From: CAZRIZ01 sp964625885
GTDB lineage: Bacteria; Patescibacteriota; Saccharimonadia; Saccharimonadales; Saccharimonadaceae
DNA length: 64,000 bases
Reading direction: 5' to 3'
NCBI GenBank assembly: GCA_964625885.1
Contig: CAZVBM010000001.1
Coordinates: forward strand, 1 to 64,000
Part shown: positions 7,948 through 16,051 of the stretch, piece after piece
Position numbering within the stretch: position 1 is the stretch's first letter
Layout: every line of letters starts with the position of its first letter
The notes under the pieces: generated by a model
The model's database searches: none
What the model saw: the letters and a program-made list of their open reading frames with translations, nothing else
What the model was told of the DNA's origin: nothing
Translations under genes and position numbers: made by a program

Positions 7948-8502
7948 ATGACAAAACAGCAAACTCGATACGACTCAACTAGGCAATGGTATGCCATCCA
8001 TACTTATTCTGGCCACGAAGAAAAAGTCGCCAGCAACTTGCTCACTCGGTTAAAGAACGATGAGGCGGCTGCCAAGCTAATTTTTGACGCCATCGTGCCG
8101 AAAGAAAAAACTATTGAAATCAAAAACGGCAAACGCAAAGTAGTTGATAAGAAGATTTTTCAAGGCTATGTCTTGGTTGAAATGAACCTAACTGACGAAT
8201 CATGGTTTGTTGTCCGCAACACTCCAGGTGTAACGGGCTTTGTCGGCACCTCCACCACACCAACCCCAGTTTCGCGTAGCGAAATGAACAAGATCAAAAA
8301 GCGCATGGGCGTGGAGGAGCCAGTTCATGAGATTGACCACAAGCCAGGCGAAGTCGTGTCTATTATTGACGGACCGTTTAAGGGCTTTGACGGTGCCGTG
8401 GCCGAGATTGATCAGCAAAAAGGCAAGCTCAAAGTTCTAGTCAGCATGTTTGGCCGCGAGACGCCTGTCGAGCTTGACGCCTTGCAAGTCAAAAAAAATT
8501 AG
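7948..8502 (+). CDS. nusG: Transcription termination/antitermination protein NusG
   Basis: A 184-residue NusG. The NGN domain starts RQWYAIHTYSGHEEKVASNL and includes KIFQGYVLVEM and RNTPGVTGFVG. A C-terminal KOW domain is seen in VSIIDGPFKGFDGAVAEID. It binds RNA polymerase and links it to Rho or the leading ribosome. It lies 8 bases after secE with an AAAGGAAATT ribosome binding site. Its length is typical. Confidence 0.97.
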   Translation: MTKQQTRYDSTRQWYAIHTYSGHEEKVASNLLTRLKNDEAAAKLIFDAIVPKEKTIEIKNGKRKVVDKKIFQGYVLVEMNLTDESWFVVRNTPGVTGFVGTSTTPTPVSRSEMNKIKKRMGVEEPVHEIDHKPGEVVSIIDGPFKGFDGAVAEIDQQKGKLKVLVSMFGRETPVELDALQVKKN

Positions 8503-8552
8503 GGTAAAATATCAACGTTACGCACTCGGTAAACGAGTAAAGGAAAATTTTA

Positions 8553-8978
8553 ATGGCAAAGAAAGTTATCGGAAATTTAAAACTCCGCATTCCAGCCGGT
8601 CGAGCGACCGCTGGCCCTCCGGTTGGCTCAACCTTGGGTCAATGGGGCTTAAATATGATGGATTTTATCAATCCGTTCAATGAAAAAACCAAAGATCTGA
8701 TGGGTAAGGAAGTGATTGTTCACTTGCAGGTGTTTGATGATCGGACGTTTGATTGGGTTTGTCTTGGACAGCCAGTCGACGATATGATTCGTGAAAAAGC
8801 CAAGATTCAAAAGGGTAGTGGCGTGCCACACACTGAGAAGGTTGGCAAAATCACCAAAGCTCAACTCAAAGAAATTGCTGAAGCTAAGAAAGAGCAACTC
8901 AATGCAATTGACGAAGAGAGTGCAATGAAAATCGTCGCTGGCACCGCTCGTTCAATGGGCGTCGAGGTGGTTGACTAA
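8553..8978 (+). CDS. rplK: 50S ribosomal protein L11
   Basis: A 141-residue L11 with the proline-rich N-terminal motif (GRATAGPPVGSTLGQWGLN) and a C-terminal 23S-binding domain (GTARSMGVEVVD at the end). It builds the GTPase-associated centre with L10 and L7/L12. An AAAGGAAAATTTT ribosome binding site is present. The usual next gene, rplA, is displaced by an inserted gene on the other strand, and the operon ends here at a strong terminator. Confidence 0.97.
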   Translation: MAKKVIGNLKLRIPAGRATAGPPVGSTLGQWGLNMMDFINPFNEKTKDLMGKEVIVHLQVFDDRTFDWVCLGQPVDDMIREKAKIQKGSGVPHTEKVGKITKAQLKEIAEAKKEQLNAIDEESAMKIVAGTARSMGVEVVD

Positions 8979-8996
8979 ACTAAAATTGACCAAAGT

Positions 8997-9024
8997 AAAA
9001 AGCGGAGAGAAATCTCCGCTTTTT
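8997..9024 (+). terminator. Terminator after rplK (bidirectional)
   Basis: AAAAAGCGGAGA-GAAA-TCTCCGCTTTTT: a 12-base-pair stem with a T run on both strands. It can end both the secE-nusG-rplK transcript and the convergent Nudix-like gene. Confidence 0.88.
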
Positions 9025-9044
9025 AATGTACTGGCTCAGCTAAT

Positions 9045-9851
9045 CTAAGCCGTTTTGACCGGCAAGGTGGTCACGAACCTTGCCGCATCTTCATCTCCCA
9101 TGACCACTCTCATAAGAGTAAAGACGTGTTGAGATGCGGGGTTGGTCGTCCGGCAGAGACTCTTTATTTCAGCGACATCGGCGTCAATAATAGTCTCTCG
9201 GATCTTCCAACCCTCCTTAGGGTCGGGAGAAGCCGTTGCTGCCTCCTGGGCGGCAATCAGCTCAGGAATGGTTTTGGTAACCTTAACGACCACTGAAAAC
9301 TCTTCCTGAAGCGTCGGATAGTCGCTAGTGATTTCCACCAGCGCCATTTTGCGGACGATGAAATCAGACTCTTTTAGGTCAACCTCATGCCCCAGCTCTT
9401 CTTGCAGGGCTGGGAAGATCAGGTCATCCCACAGATGAAGCTTCGCGCCGACTTTCAAACTGCCACGAGGCACCTTGATAAAGCCAGCCGCCAAACAACT
9501 GACAGCACCCTGGTTCTGCCCATTCTTATCGGAACGCCTGGTCGCGATTGGGCGGTTGTTTTTGTCAACCCCACCAATAGAAACACCCGAAGCGGAAATT
9601 CCATACCAATGAAGCATTCGATGCTCCCAGTAGTTAACTTCCGCCACCGTACCGTTCGAGGTGTTGATCATGACACACGATTCTTTGTTAAACCGTGGGT
9701 CGGCCAATTGGGCTGCGACCTTCTCTTCGGTCTCAGCTTTGACCTCAACCGGAATCAACGGATTGTTGCGCCAATCTGGCAAATCAACCACCGTAAGAAT
9801 CATGTTTGGGTCAACTCCTTGAGGATCGGGGTAACAGCGTCTTTCTACCAT
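9045..9851 (-). CDS. Nudix-like protein of unknown function, inserted between rplK and rplA
   Basis: About 268 residues. The middle contains GFIKVPRGSLKVGAKLHLW followed by DLIFPALQEELGHEVDL, which resembles a degenerate Nudix box: the final EELG core is present but the REx part is PAL. Catalysis is therefore doubtful. I start at ATG 9851, which has GGAAGG 5 bases upstream; an in-frame GTG at 9863 is the alternative. It has its own promoter (TTGACA, 17 bases, TATAAT) back-to-back with that of rplA. It looks richer in GC than its neighbours and splits an otherwise conserved ribosomal gene pair, which suggests insertion by transfer. Confidence 0.55.
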   Translation of the reverse strand: MVERRCYPDPQGVDPNMILTVVDLPDWRNNPLIPVEVKAETEEKVAAQLADPRFNKESCVMINTSNGTVAEVNYWEHRMLHWYGISASGVSIGGVDKNNRPIATRRSDKNGQNQGAVSCLAAGFIKVPRGSLKVGAKLHLWDDLIFPALQEELGHEVDLKESDFIVRKMALVEITSDYPTLQEEFSVVVKVTKTIPELIAAQEAATASPDPKEGWKIRETIIDADVAEIKSLCRTTNPASQHVFTLMRVVMGDEDAARFVTTLPVKTA

Positions 9852-9913
9852 TTTGCCTTCCACGTAGATGTTTTTGATTTACGTGCCTAAAACACGGAAC
9901 ACCTAATATTTCC

Positions 9914-9942
9914 ATTATACCACAGTTTAAATGATTTGTCAA
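9914..9942 (-). promoter_or_regulatory. Promoter of the Nudix-like gene
   Basis: On the minus strand: TTGACA (9942-9937), 17-base spacer, TATAAT (9919-9914). It gives a 5' UTR of about 55 bases. Confidence 0.75.
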
Positions 9943-9950
9943 TCTACCAG

Positions 9951-9979
9951 TTGAAAACAGCCTATTCTTGTGCTATAAT
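9951..9979 (+). promoter_or_regulatory. Promoter of rplA
   Basis: TTGAAA (9951-9956), 17-base spacer ending in TGC, TATAAT (9974-9979), diverging from the Nudix-like gene promoter. The resulting leader (about 9986-10048) has a small GAGTTT-AA-AAACTC hairpin. An L1-binding autoregulatory site there is possible but not shown. Confidence 0.75.
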
Positions 9980-10048
9980 CATGCCATTAAAATTAATTTG
10001 TTGGGAGAGTTTAAAAACTCGTTTGCACCACAGAAAGGAATTTGTCTT

Positions 10049-11041
10049 ATGGCAATGAAAAAAGGCGAACTTTTAGAGCTCGCAAAGTCAATGAAGCTCG
10101 ATGTAACCGAGAAGAACACTATCGTTGAAATAAACGAGGCGATTAAAAACGCCAAAGCTGCCGAGGAAAAGGCGGCTAAAGAAGTCATCGCTAACCGCGA
10201 AGCCGAGGTGGCTAAATCTGGTAAGCGCAGTGAAAAAGCTTTGAAAGAAGCCGAAGAAAAGGCTGCTAAGGAAGCTCGCAAAGAAGCTGGTGATACCAGC
10301 ACCCAAGGCGACGCCGAGGCTCATATTAAAAAGGGTCCAGCACCAAAAATCCGACCAAAGATCGAACGCCGTGGCAAGAGCTACCGCGAAAAAGCCAAAT
10401 TAATCGACAAAACCAAAGTCTACACTTTGGCCGAAGCAGTTGATCTAGCGGTTCAAACCAGCCCATCAAAAGCCGACGCTACCGTTGAGTTACACGTTCG
10501 ACTGGGTGTCGATCCACGCCAAGCCGACCAAAACATCCGTTCGACTGTCAAACTACCAAACGGCACCGGTAAAAAAGTCCGCGTGGCAGTTTTTGCCCCA
10601 GAAGATCGTTTAACCGAGGCTAAAAACGCTGGCGCCGACATCGCCGCCGCTGATGAGTTCTTGAAGCAACTCGACAAAGGCGAACTCAATTTTGATGTTT
10701 TGATCACCATGCCACAACTGATGCCAAAACTCGGTAAATACGCTCGCACCCTGGGTCCAAAAGGCCTCATGCCAAACCCAAAGAGCGGCACTGTTACTAC
10801 CGACATTGCCAAAGCAGTTAGCGAAGCCAAAGCTGGTCGCGTCGAATATCGCGTCGACAAACAATCAATCGTCCATGTCGGCTTTGGTAAAGTCTCATTC
10901 GGCAAAGACAAGCTACTAGAAAACGCCGAAGCTTTCTTGACCGATCTAAACGCCCAAAAACCATCAAGCATGAAGGGCGTTTACGTCAAATCGATCTTTG
11001 TCTCAACCTCACACGGTCCAAGTATCAAAGTTCAGGCGTAA
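10049..11041 (+). CDS. rplA: 50S ribosomal protein L1 with a long charged N-terminal extension
   Basis: A 330-residue protein. From about residue 105 it is a normal L1 (GKSYREKAKLIDKTKVYTL, VELHVRLGVDPRQADQNIR, LGPKGLMPNPKSGTVT). The first ~100 residues are an added segment rich in Lys, Ala and Glu, probably helical or disordered. Typical L1 has about 230 residues. ATG 10049 has GAAAGGA 9 bases upstream; a start at 9968 would lie before the predicted transcription start and is rejected. L1 forms the ribosomal stalk on 23S rRNA and usually represses its own mRNA. Confidence 0.95.
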   Translation: MAMKKGELLELAKSMKLDVTEKNTIVEINEAIKNAKAAEEKAAKEVIANREAEVAKSGKRSEKALKEAEEKAAKEARKEAGDTSTQGDAEAHIKKGPAPKIRPKIERRGKSYREKAKLIDKTKVYTLAEAVDLAVQTSPSKADATVELHVRLGVDPRQADQNIRSTVKLPNGTGKKVRVAVFAPEDRLTEAKNAGADIAAADEFLKQLDKGELNFDVLITMPQLMPKLGKYARTLGPKGLMPNPKSGTVTTDIAKAVSEAKAGRVEYRVDKQSIVHVGFGKVSFGKDKLLENAEAFLTDLNAQKPSSMKGVYVKSIFVSTSHGPSIKVQA

Positions 11042-11055
11042 AAAACTTAACCATC

Positions 11056-11094
11056 AAAAAATCCGATCCTTGAGCAATCAGGGGTCGGATTTTT
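11056..11094 (+). terminator. Terminator after rplA
   Basis: AAAAATCCGA...TCGGATTTTT with an inner CTTGA/TCAGG pairing, followed by T. It separates rplA from the next single-gene unit. Confidence 0.85.
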
Positions 11095-11113
11095 ATATTG
11101 CTCATGCAACCTA

Positions 11114-11142
11114 TTGACTTTTTATGATAAATCTGCTACAAT
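11114..11142 (+). promoter_or_regulatory. Promoter of the small membrane protein gene
   Basis: TTGACT (11114-11119), 17-base spacer ending TGC, TACAAT (11137-11142). Confidence 0.75.
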
Positions 11143-11190
11143 AAGAGAACCCTGGCCAGAGAGGCTAAATTTTAAAGGAGGGATTAAAAA

Positions 11191-11703
11191 GTGGAAAATG
11201 TTAATGAGAAAAAAAGACCGTGGCTGTATTCTACGCTTAATAAACCAATAGAAAAAATATCGTTTGTGTTGGCCATTGTTGTCGGAATACTGTGGTTCTT
11301 CGTGGCGTTTGCCACAATAGACACGGTGATTAGAGAAGACTTGTCGCTAAATGGCCCTAGGGTAGCCCTTTTGGCTTACGCAATAGCTATGCGCTTAATT
11401 GGATGCAGCGTGATAATTAGATGGTGTCATAAGCGCTTTAAATGGATAAGAGAGCAGCGACAAGAGTCCGATCCAGAGAGACTTACAGCAAAAATCCTAA
11501 GAGCATCAACTATTGCAATAGGAGTGTGGAGCGTAACGACAATAGCAGCCCCATTTCTAGTTGGTCACTCATTTTGGCCACTGCTTCTAACCACAGTAAG
11601 CACAATAGTACTGATACTCATTGGAGCACTGGCAACCATACTAAAAATCGACTCTTGCGCCGATAAAATTACTAACAAGCTACGCGAGTCAGACAAGTCT
11701 TAA
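11191..11703 (+). CDS. Four-helix membrane protein of unknown function
   Basis: A 170-residue protein with about four hydrophobic segments (about residues 22-45, 58-78, 110-130 and 133-153) and a basic, charged loop after the second. I recognise no family. It starts with GTG, chosen because AAAGGAGGG ends 7 bases before it. It is a single-gene unit with its own promoter and terminator, one of several in this window sharing the same very strong ribosome binding site. It sits between rplA and rplJ, a spot normally without an extra gene. Confidence 0.6.
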   Translation: MENVNEKKRPWLYSTLNKPIEKISFVLAIVVGILWFFVAFATIDTVIREDLSLNGPRVALLAYAIAMRLIGCSVIIRWCHKRFKWIREQRQESDPERLTAKILRASTIAIGVWSVTTIAAPFLVGHSFWPLLLTTVSTIVLILIGALATILKIDSCADKITNKLRESDKS

Positions 11704-11745
11704 ACAAACAAGATGTTAAGACAATTCTAAGGCTTCCACTTATCA

Positions 11746-11776
11746 AGCGGGCTAAATATAGCTCGCTATTTTAATT
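11746..11776 (+). terminator. Terminator after the membrane protein gene
   Basis: AGCGGGCT-AAATAT-AGCTCGCT hairpin (one G-U pair) followed by ATTTTAATT. Confidence 0.6.
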
Positions 11777-11780
11777 GCTC

Positions 11781-11809
11781 TTGCGATTTTTTATTATCTG
11801 TGCTAGAAT
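11781..11809 (+). promoter_or_regulatory. Promoter of rplJ-rplL
   Basis: TTGCGA (11781-11786), 17-base spacer ending TGC, TAGAAT (11804-11809), just upstream of the L10 leader. Confidence 0.7.
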
Positions 11810-11814
11810 TATCC

Positions 11815-11960
11815 CGTTAACCGAAGACAGTAGCGGTGCAAGCCACTTAATCATGCTACCGAGGGAGATACTCTTAAAGTCTTTGGTGTTGCCAAAGATT
11901 ATTTTTTTGGCGAAACCGAACATTAACAACTCGGGTTCAATTCAAATAAAACTAAAGAAA
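11815..11960 (+). ncRNA. Ribosomal protein L10 leader with attenuator
   Basis: The leader begins with TTAACCGAAGACAGTAGC and ends its first domain with GCTACCGAGGGAG, the conserved sequences of the L10 leader RNA family that binds the L10(L12)4 complex. Downstream, TCTTTGG-TGTTG-CCAAAGA (about 11880-11903) followed by TTATTTTTTT forms an intrinsic terminator. Autoregulation is therefore probably by transcription attenuation, as known for other bacterial rplJ leaders. Confidence 0.85.
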
Positions 11961-11967
11961 GGATTTT

Positions 11968-12495
11968 ATGGCAATTTCACGCGATAAAAAACAAACTTTG
12001 GTTAAAGAATTAGGTCAATTAGTCGCCGACGCAAAAGCTGTGGCGGTCGCAACCTACACAGGACTAGGCGTCAAAGATTTTCAAAGCTTTCGAGCTTTGG
12101 CTCGTGAGAACAACTTGACTGTCAAGGTGGTTAAAAACCGCTTAGTCAAGGTCGTGCTCAAAGACGACAAACGCTTCAAAGAAGCCAACCTAGACGATTT
12201 CAAGGGGCAGTTGCTTTACGTCTTCTCGAACGAAGACGAGGTACTGCCAGCTCAGATTTTGGCAAAATTTGCCAAAGAGCATCCAGAGATCCAACTAGTG
12301 GCTGGCTGGTCAGCTGATGGTGCGGTCCAAGACCAAGCCACAGTTACTGCACTAGCAAGCCTACCAACCAAAGACCAGCTCAAGGGTCAATTGGTCGGTG
12401 TGCTGGCAGCTCCGCTACGCAACATGATGCTAGTCATGAATGGTGCGCAAGCTGGCTTTGCACGCGTACTGTCGCAAAAAGCTGAACAAAATTAA
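11968..12495 (+). CDS. rplJ: 50S ribosomal protein L10
   Basis: A 175-residue L10. The N-terminal rRNA-binding domain includes VAVATYTGLGVKDFQSFRAL and VKVVKNRLVKV. The C-terminal helix that carries L7/L12 dimers follows PLRNMMLVMNGAQAGFARVL. An AAAGAAAGGA ribosome binding site precedes the ATG. Expression is likely set by the L10 leader upstream. It is cotranscribed with rplL, 53 bases downstream. Confidence 0.97.
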   Translation: MAISRDKKQTLVKELGQLVADAKAVAVATYTGLGVKDFQSFRALARENNLTVKVVKNRLVKVVLKDDKRFKEANLDDFKGQLLYVFSNEDEVLPAQILAKFAKEHPEIQLVAGWSADGAVQDQATVTALASLPTKDQLKGQLVGVLAAPLRNMMLVMNGAQAGFARVLSQKAEQN

Positions 12496-12548
12496 TCTAA
12501 TTTGTATTACCAAATTTAACTACTAAAGATTTAAGAAAAGAGGATATT

Positions 12549-12947
12549 ATGGCTGAAGAAATTAAGCTATCGGCCGCTCAACAGAAAATTGTTGACGAGC
12601 TAAACAAACTAAGCGCTTTGGAACTTTCCCAAATCGTTAAACACCTGGAAGAAGAGTGGGGCGTCTCAGCTGCTGCTCCAGCTGCCGTTGTGGCCGCTGC
12701 TCCAGCTGAAGGTGGCGCTGGCGCTGCCGAAGAAAAGACTGAGTTCACCGTGACCTTGAAAGAAGCTGGTGCGCAAAAAGTCGCAGTCATCAAGGCTGTT
12801 AAAGAAGTTACCGGCCTAGGTCTTGGCGAAGCTAAGGCTTTGGTTGACGGCGCTCCAAGTGCTATCAAAGAAAAGGTCTCAAAAGACGAAGCTGAAGAGG
12901 CTAAGAAGACTCTTGAAGCCGCTGGCGCTGTTGTCAGCATCGACTAA
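12549..12947 (+). CDS. rplL: 50S ribosomal protein L7/L12
   Basis: A 132-residue L7/L12: an N-terminal dimerisation helix (ELNKLSALELSQIVKHLEEE), an alanine-rich hinge (about 42-60) and the C-terminal factor-binding domain (VIKAVKEVTGLGLGEAKALV). It recruits translation GTPases. AAGAGGATATT lies before the ATG. A strong hairpin terminator follows. Confidence 0.98.
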   Translation: MAEEIKLSAAQQKIVDELNKLSALELSQIVKHLEEEWGVSAAAPAAVVAAAPAEGGAGAAEEKTEFTVTLKEAGAQKVAVIKAVKEVTGLGLGEAKALVDGAPSAIKEKVSKDEAEEAKKTLEAAGAVVSID

Positions 12948-12977
12948 TTGATTTAAAAACGAACCCGAAATTGTTAA

Positions 12978-13011
12978 GCCAAAACCGCCCTGAGAGAGGG
13001 CGGCTTTTGGT
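12978..13011 (+). terminator. Terminator after rplL
   Basis: AGCCAAAACCGCCCT-GAG-AGAGGGCGGCTTTTGG, a long GC-rich stem with a T tract inside the descending arm. Confidence 0.8.
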
Positions 13012-13127
13012 ACTAATGCGCGCGATTTTACCACGCCAAAAATAAAAATCAATAGCAAAAATTACAACACTTTTCTCTTTAAAACTGTTAAAGCTGTGGA
13101 AAGTTAATTAAGAAAACTACAATAAGA

Positions 13128-13157
13128 TTGACAACGTAATATTACGAGTGTTAGAAT
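13128..13157 (+). promoter_or_regulatory. Promoter of the gene at 13199
   Basis: TTGACA (13128-13133), 18-base spacer, TAGAAT (13152-13157). Because transcription starts near 13164, an upstream GTG at 13148 cannot be the start codon. Confidence 0.65.
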
Positions 13158-13198
13158 TGGAAGGAATAAAAATTAAAAACAGACAAGGAACTGCGAGC

Positions 13199-13711
13199 AT
13201 GTCTGAATTACCAGAAAAACAAGTAAAGAGACTTAAGGCCTTGATTACCGAGGCTGAGACTAATTTAGCTGCCGCTAAAGAGCTACTTATCAGTGTCTTG
13301 GGAGATGATGACACTGTTTCAGTTAAAGAAGCGGCTCAAGATTTGAGTGGCAAGGTTATGGAAGGCGTTTTTGATGGCGAAGCTATGATTGGGCCAGATG
13401 GCAAAACCTACCCAGTGCCAGCCAATTACGCCAGCAAATCAAAGCTAGTTGAGGGTGATATCTTGAAGCTAACTATTGCTGAAGATGGCCGTTTTGTTTA
13501 CAAGCAAATTGGACCAGTTGAGAGACAACAAATCATCGGCACACTTACCAACCAAGACGGCATCTATTATGTTGAAGCCAATGGCAAAGAATACCGTATT
13601 CTACTGGCTAGCGTCACTTATTTCCGCTTGAACGTTGGCGACCAGGTCACTATTATCGTGCCAGCCGACAACGACGATGCCACTTGGGCCGCCGTCGAAG
13701 CTTCACTCTAG
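13199..13711 (+). CDS. Conserved hypothetical protein, coiled-coil plus beta domain
   Basis: 170 residues, function not recognised. The first ~50 residues are a predicted helical or coiled-coil segment (EKQVKRLKALITEAETNLAAAKELL). The rest is rich in beta strands with two similar blocks (DILKLTIAEDGRFVYKQIGP and QVTIIVPADNDD). No signal peptide or membrane segment is seen. I start at ATG 13199 (AAGGAA upstream) because the promoter excludes the earlier GTG. It lies in front of the DUF2797 gene and dnaX, but dnaX has its own -10 box. Confidence 0.6.
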   Translation: MSELPEKQVKRLKALITEAETNLAAAKELLISVLGDDDTVSVKEAAQDLSGKVMEGVFDGEAMIGPDGKTYPVPANYASKSKLVEGDILKLTIAEDGRFVYKQIGPVERQQIIGTLTNQDGIYYVEANGKEYRILLASVTYFRLNVGDQVTIIVPADNDDATWAAVEASL

Positions 13712-13744
13712 ACTTAATACTTAACACAAAAACGGAGTTTAGAT

Positions 13745-14629
13745 TTGTCTAAAAAATTATTAACCCAGGTTGGCTTTGGCAAAGAGACCAATGCGCCATT
13801 TTTACGCTATAGTGAGAACGACGATTTAAGCGTTCGTGAATTAAAGTTTAACGAATCGCTCAATTTCATTTTTGACACTAGCGAGCGCCACTGCATCGGC
13901 TGGTTCAACCCAAATACCGGCGAAAATCACACCTGCCCAAATCACAACAGTGTCGAAGCTAAATATGAGCAGTGCAAAGACTGCATGATAAAGACTGGCT
14001 TTAATCCGTCGTTTTACAATACAGACGCCATCTCAACCAATCAGGCCGAGTACAACACCCACCCACACATTCTTTACCTAGCTTATTTTTCACCAAATGA
14101 CATTAAAGTCGGTATTTCCCATGCTGGGCGCAACTTATCGCGCCTATTAGAACAGGGTGCGCGTTTGGCTTATGTCTTAGATACTTTTCCGTCAGCCAAT
14201 GTCGCCAGACACTACGAAGCGCGCGCTAGTAAACTAGATGGCCTAGTCGACAACGTCAAGCTAAACCGAAAGCTCGAGCTAATCAGCCAGCCTTTTGACG
14301 AGGCAGAAGCAATAAATCAACTTAACGAAAAGAAAGTCTTGATTGAAAAAACTCTGCAAACTAAATTTGAGAATTCAGAATTAATCAAATGCAACGATTT
14401 TTACTTTGCATCTGATTTTGACCAATCGCGCCTGCGTGAAGTTATTAATCTAGAAGAGCAGGCCAAAATTAACGGTCGCCTAGCTGGTGTTTTAGGACAA
14501 ATTATTCTATGCGATCGAGCTGGCGACTTACTGGCGCTACCGATGAAGCGATTTATTGGCTATTATTTTGACGACAGCAGTGAAGACAGCTCAATTGAGC
14601 TTCCTAACACCCAGTTCAGCCTGTTTTAA
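13745..14629 (+). CDS. DUF2797 family protein
   Basis: 294 residues with an N-terminal zinc-ribbon-like set of cysteines and histidines (ERHCIGW, then HTCPNH, then YEQCKDCM) and the family signature HILYLAYFSPNDIKVGISH followed by RLLEQGARLAYVL. The latter resembles a GIY-YIG nuclease-like strand pattern, which is my inference. No function is established for the family. It starts with TTG, with CGGAG 7 bases upstream; no better start exists. Confidence 0.75.
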   Translation: MSKKLLTQVGFGKETNAPFLRYSENDDLSVRELKFNESLNFIFDTSERHCIGWFNPNTGENHTCPNHNSVEAKYEQCKDCMIKTGFNPSFYNTDAISTNQAEYNTHPHILYLAYFSPNDIKVGISHAGRNLSRLLEQGARLAYVLDTFPSANVARHYEARASKLDGLVDNVKLNRKLELISQPFDEAEAINQLNEKKVLIEKTLQTKFENSELIKCNDFYFASDFDQSRLREVINLEEQAKINGRLAGVLGQIILCDRAGDLLALPMKRFIGYYFDDSSEDSSIELPNTQFSLF

Positions 14630-14659
14630 ACTACTTAAAATGATATAATAGACTCAGTT

Positions 14660-16051
14660 ATGCCTGCGTTATATCGAAAATATCGATCGGTGTCTTTTGC
14701 CGAAGTTATTGGCCAGCCCCAAGTTACTGACGTCCTAGAGGCCAGCCTCAAACAAGGTCGGATTGCGCACGGCTATTTGTTCGTCGGACCCCATGGTGTC
14801 GGCAAAACTAGTGTAGCCAGAATTTTAGCTTTTGCAATTATCGGCGAAAAGTATAGCGCCGAGAAAAAGCATATCGATGTAATTGAAATTGACGCCGCCT
14901 CCAACACTGGAGTTGATAACATTCGTGAATTAATTGACAAAGCACAAATCGCGCCAAGCCTAGCTCAGAAAAAAGTTTATATCATCGATGAAGTTCACAT
15001 GCTATCTAAGTCGGCCTTTAATGCGCTTCTGAAATTACTTGAAGAGCCCCCCAAGCACGTGGTATTTATTCTAGCAACCACCGAAGAGCACAAGGTGCTT
15101 TCTACCATCGTTAGTCGCATGCAAAAGTTTGTTTTTCGTAAAGTTTCTAGTGAATTGATCGCCAAGCATTTGGCCAAAATCGCCAAAGACGAAAAAATCA
15201 AAATTGACCAAGACGCAATCGAAGCAATTGCTGACTTTGCCGATGGCGGTGTACGCGACGCAATCAGTTTATTTGATCAACTGTCGAGTCTGACCAGAGA
15301 CAAGAAGGTGATTGACGAATCAATCGTGCGACAGATTCTTGGTTTGGCAGATCAAGTGACGCTTGACAAAGTTTTAGACGCCTTCATTAGCAACAACAGC
15401 ACTCTGGTACAATCGGGAATTAATGAACTAAAGCTGCACAACATAACAGCCGGCGAGATTGCTCTGCAGCTCGCTAACCGAGCGCAAGAAAGGCTAGGTG
15501 AGCAACCAGAATTAATTAATCTAATCGCTAAGTTAATTGACGTACCAAGATCACCCATACCGGAACTAGCGTTAACTGTCGCAACTTTTCCGGTCGTCAT
15601 AGCCGCACAGACAGATGAACCAACCAAAGCCGCAACTAGAAAAGCTAAGACGAAGACAGCTAATGAGCTAGAAAACGAAGGCAGTAAGCCAGCAGAAGCG
15701 CCTAACGAAGAATTGACCATGGCCAAAACATCGACCGATTTCGATTGGACAAAATTCGTTGACGCCATTAAACAAGACGCCAAGCCAATTGCTAGCTACG
15801 TTCAAAGCGCTAGTTACAAAATCGACGGGGATTGTTTAACTATTGTCGTTCGTAACACTTTCCAAAAGAAAACTCTGGACAGCCCCACACGGCTCAAAAA
15901 GCTTAGTGCTGCCCTAAACACCATTAATTGTCCGGGGTTAACAATTGAAACCGTAGTTGATGAGAAAGTTACAGAAATTAATGGTAAAATATCTGATGTA
16001 ATCCAAGTCATGGGCGGAGGAGAGGAAGTAGCAATTGATGGCAAAATCTGA
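14660..16051 (+). CDS. dnaX: DNA polymerase III subunit gamma/tau, without the zinc module
   Basis: A 463-residue clamp-loader ATPase. Walker A GPHGVGKTS lies at about 43-51, Walker B YIIDEVHML at about 107-115, sensor 1 in ILATTEE, and the trimer-finger segment is FNALLKLLEEPP. The cysteine-rich zinc module normally placed between Walker A and IDAAS is absent: ILAFAIIGEKYSAEKKHIDV runs straight through with no cysteine. A C-terminal acidic linker and a small domain follow. A TATAAT box (14644-14649, preceded by TGA) ends 10 bases before the ATG and there is no ribosome binding site, so the mRNA is nearly leaderless. It overlaps dnaB by 14 bases. Confidence 0.95.
   Translation: MPALYRKYRSVSFAEVIGQPQVTDVLEASLKQGRIAHGYLFVGPHGVGKTSVARILAFAIIGEKYSAEKKHIDVIEIDAASNTGVDNIRELIDKAQIAPSLAQKKVYIIDEVHMLSKSAFNALLKLLEEPPKHVVFILATTEEHKVLSTIVSRMQKFVFRKVSSELIAKHLAKIAKDEKIKIDQDAIEAIADFADGGVRDAISLFDQLSSLTRDKKVIDESIVRQILGLADQVTLDKVLDAFISNNSTLVQSGINELKLHNITAGEIALQLANRAQERLGEQPELINLIAKLIDVPRSPIPELALTVATFPVVIAAQTDEPTKAATRKAKTKTANELENEGSKPAEAPNEELTMAKTSTDFDWTKFVDAIKQDAKPIASYVQSASYKIDGDCLTIVVRNTFQKKTLDSPTRLKKLSAALNTINCPGLTIETVVDEKVTEINGKISDVIQVMGGGEEVAIDGKI

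Noticed and set aside
9387..9890. Plus-strand 167-residue frame antisense to the Nudix-like gene
   Set aside because: It has no recognisable family or ribosome binding site and lies entirely over a better-supported gene.
9968..10048. Earlier start for rplA adding 27 residues
   Set aside because: It would start before the predicted transcription start, and ATG 10049 has a good ribosome binding site.
13148..13198. Earlier GTG start for the gene at 13199
   Set aside because: It precedes the -10 box of the promoter.
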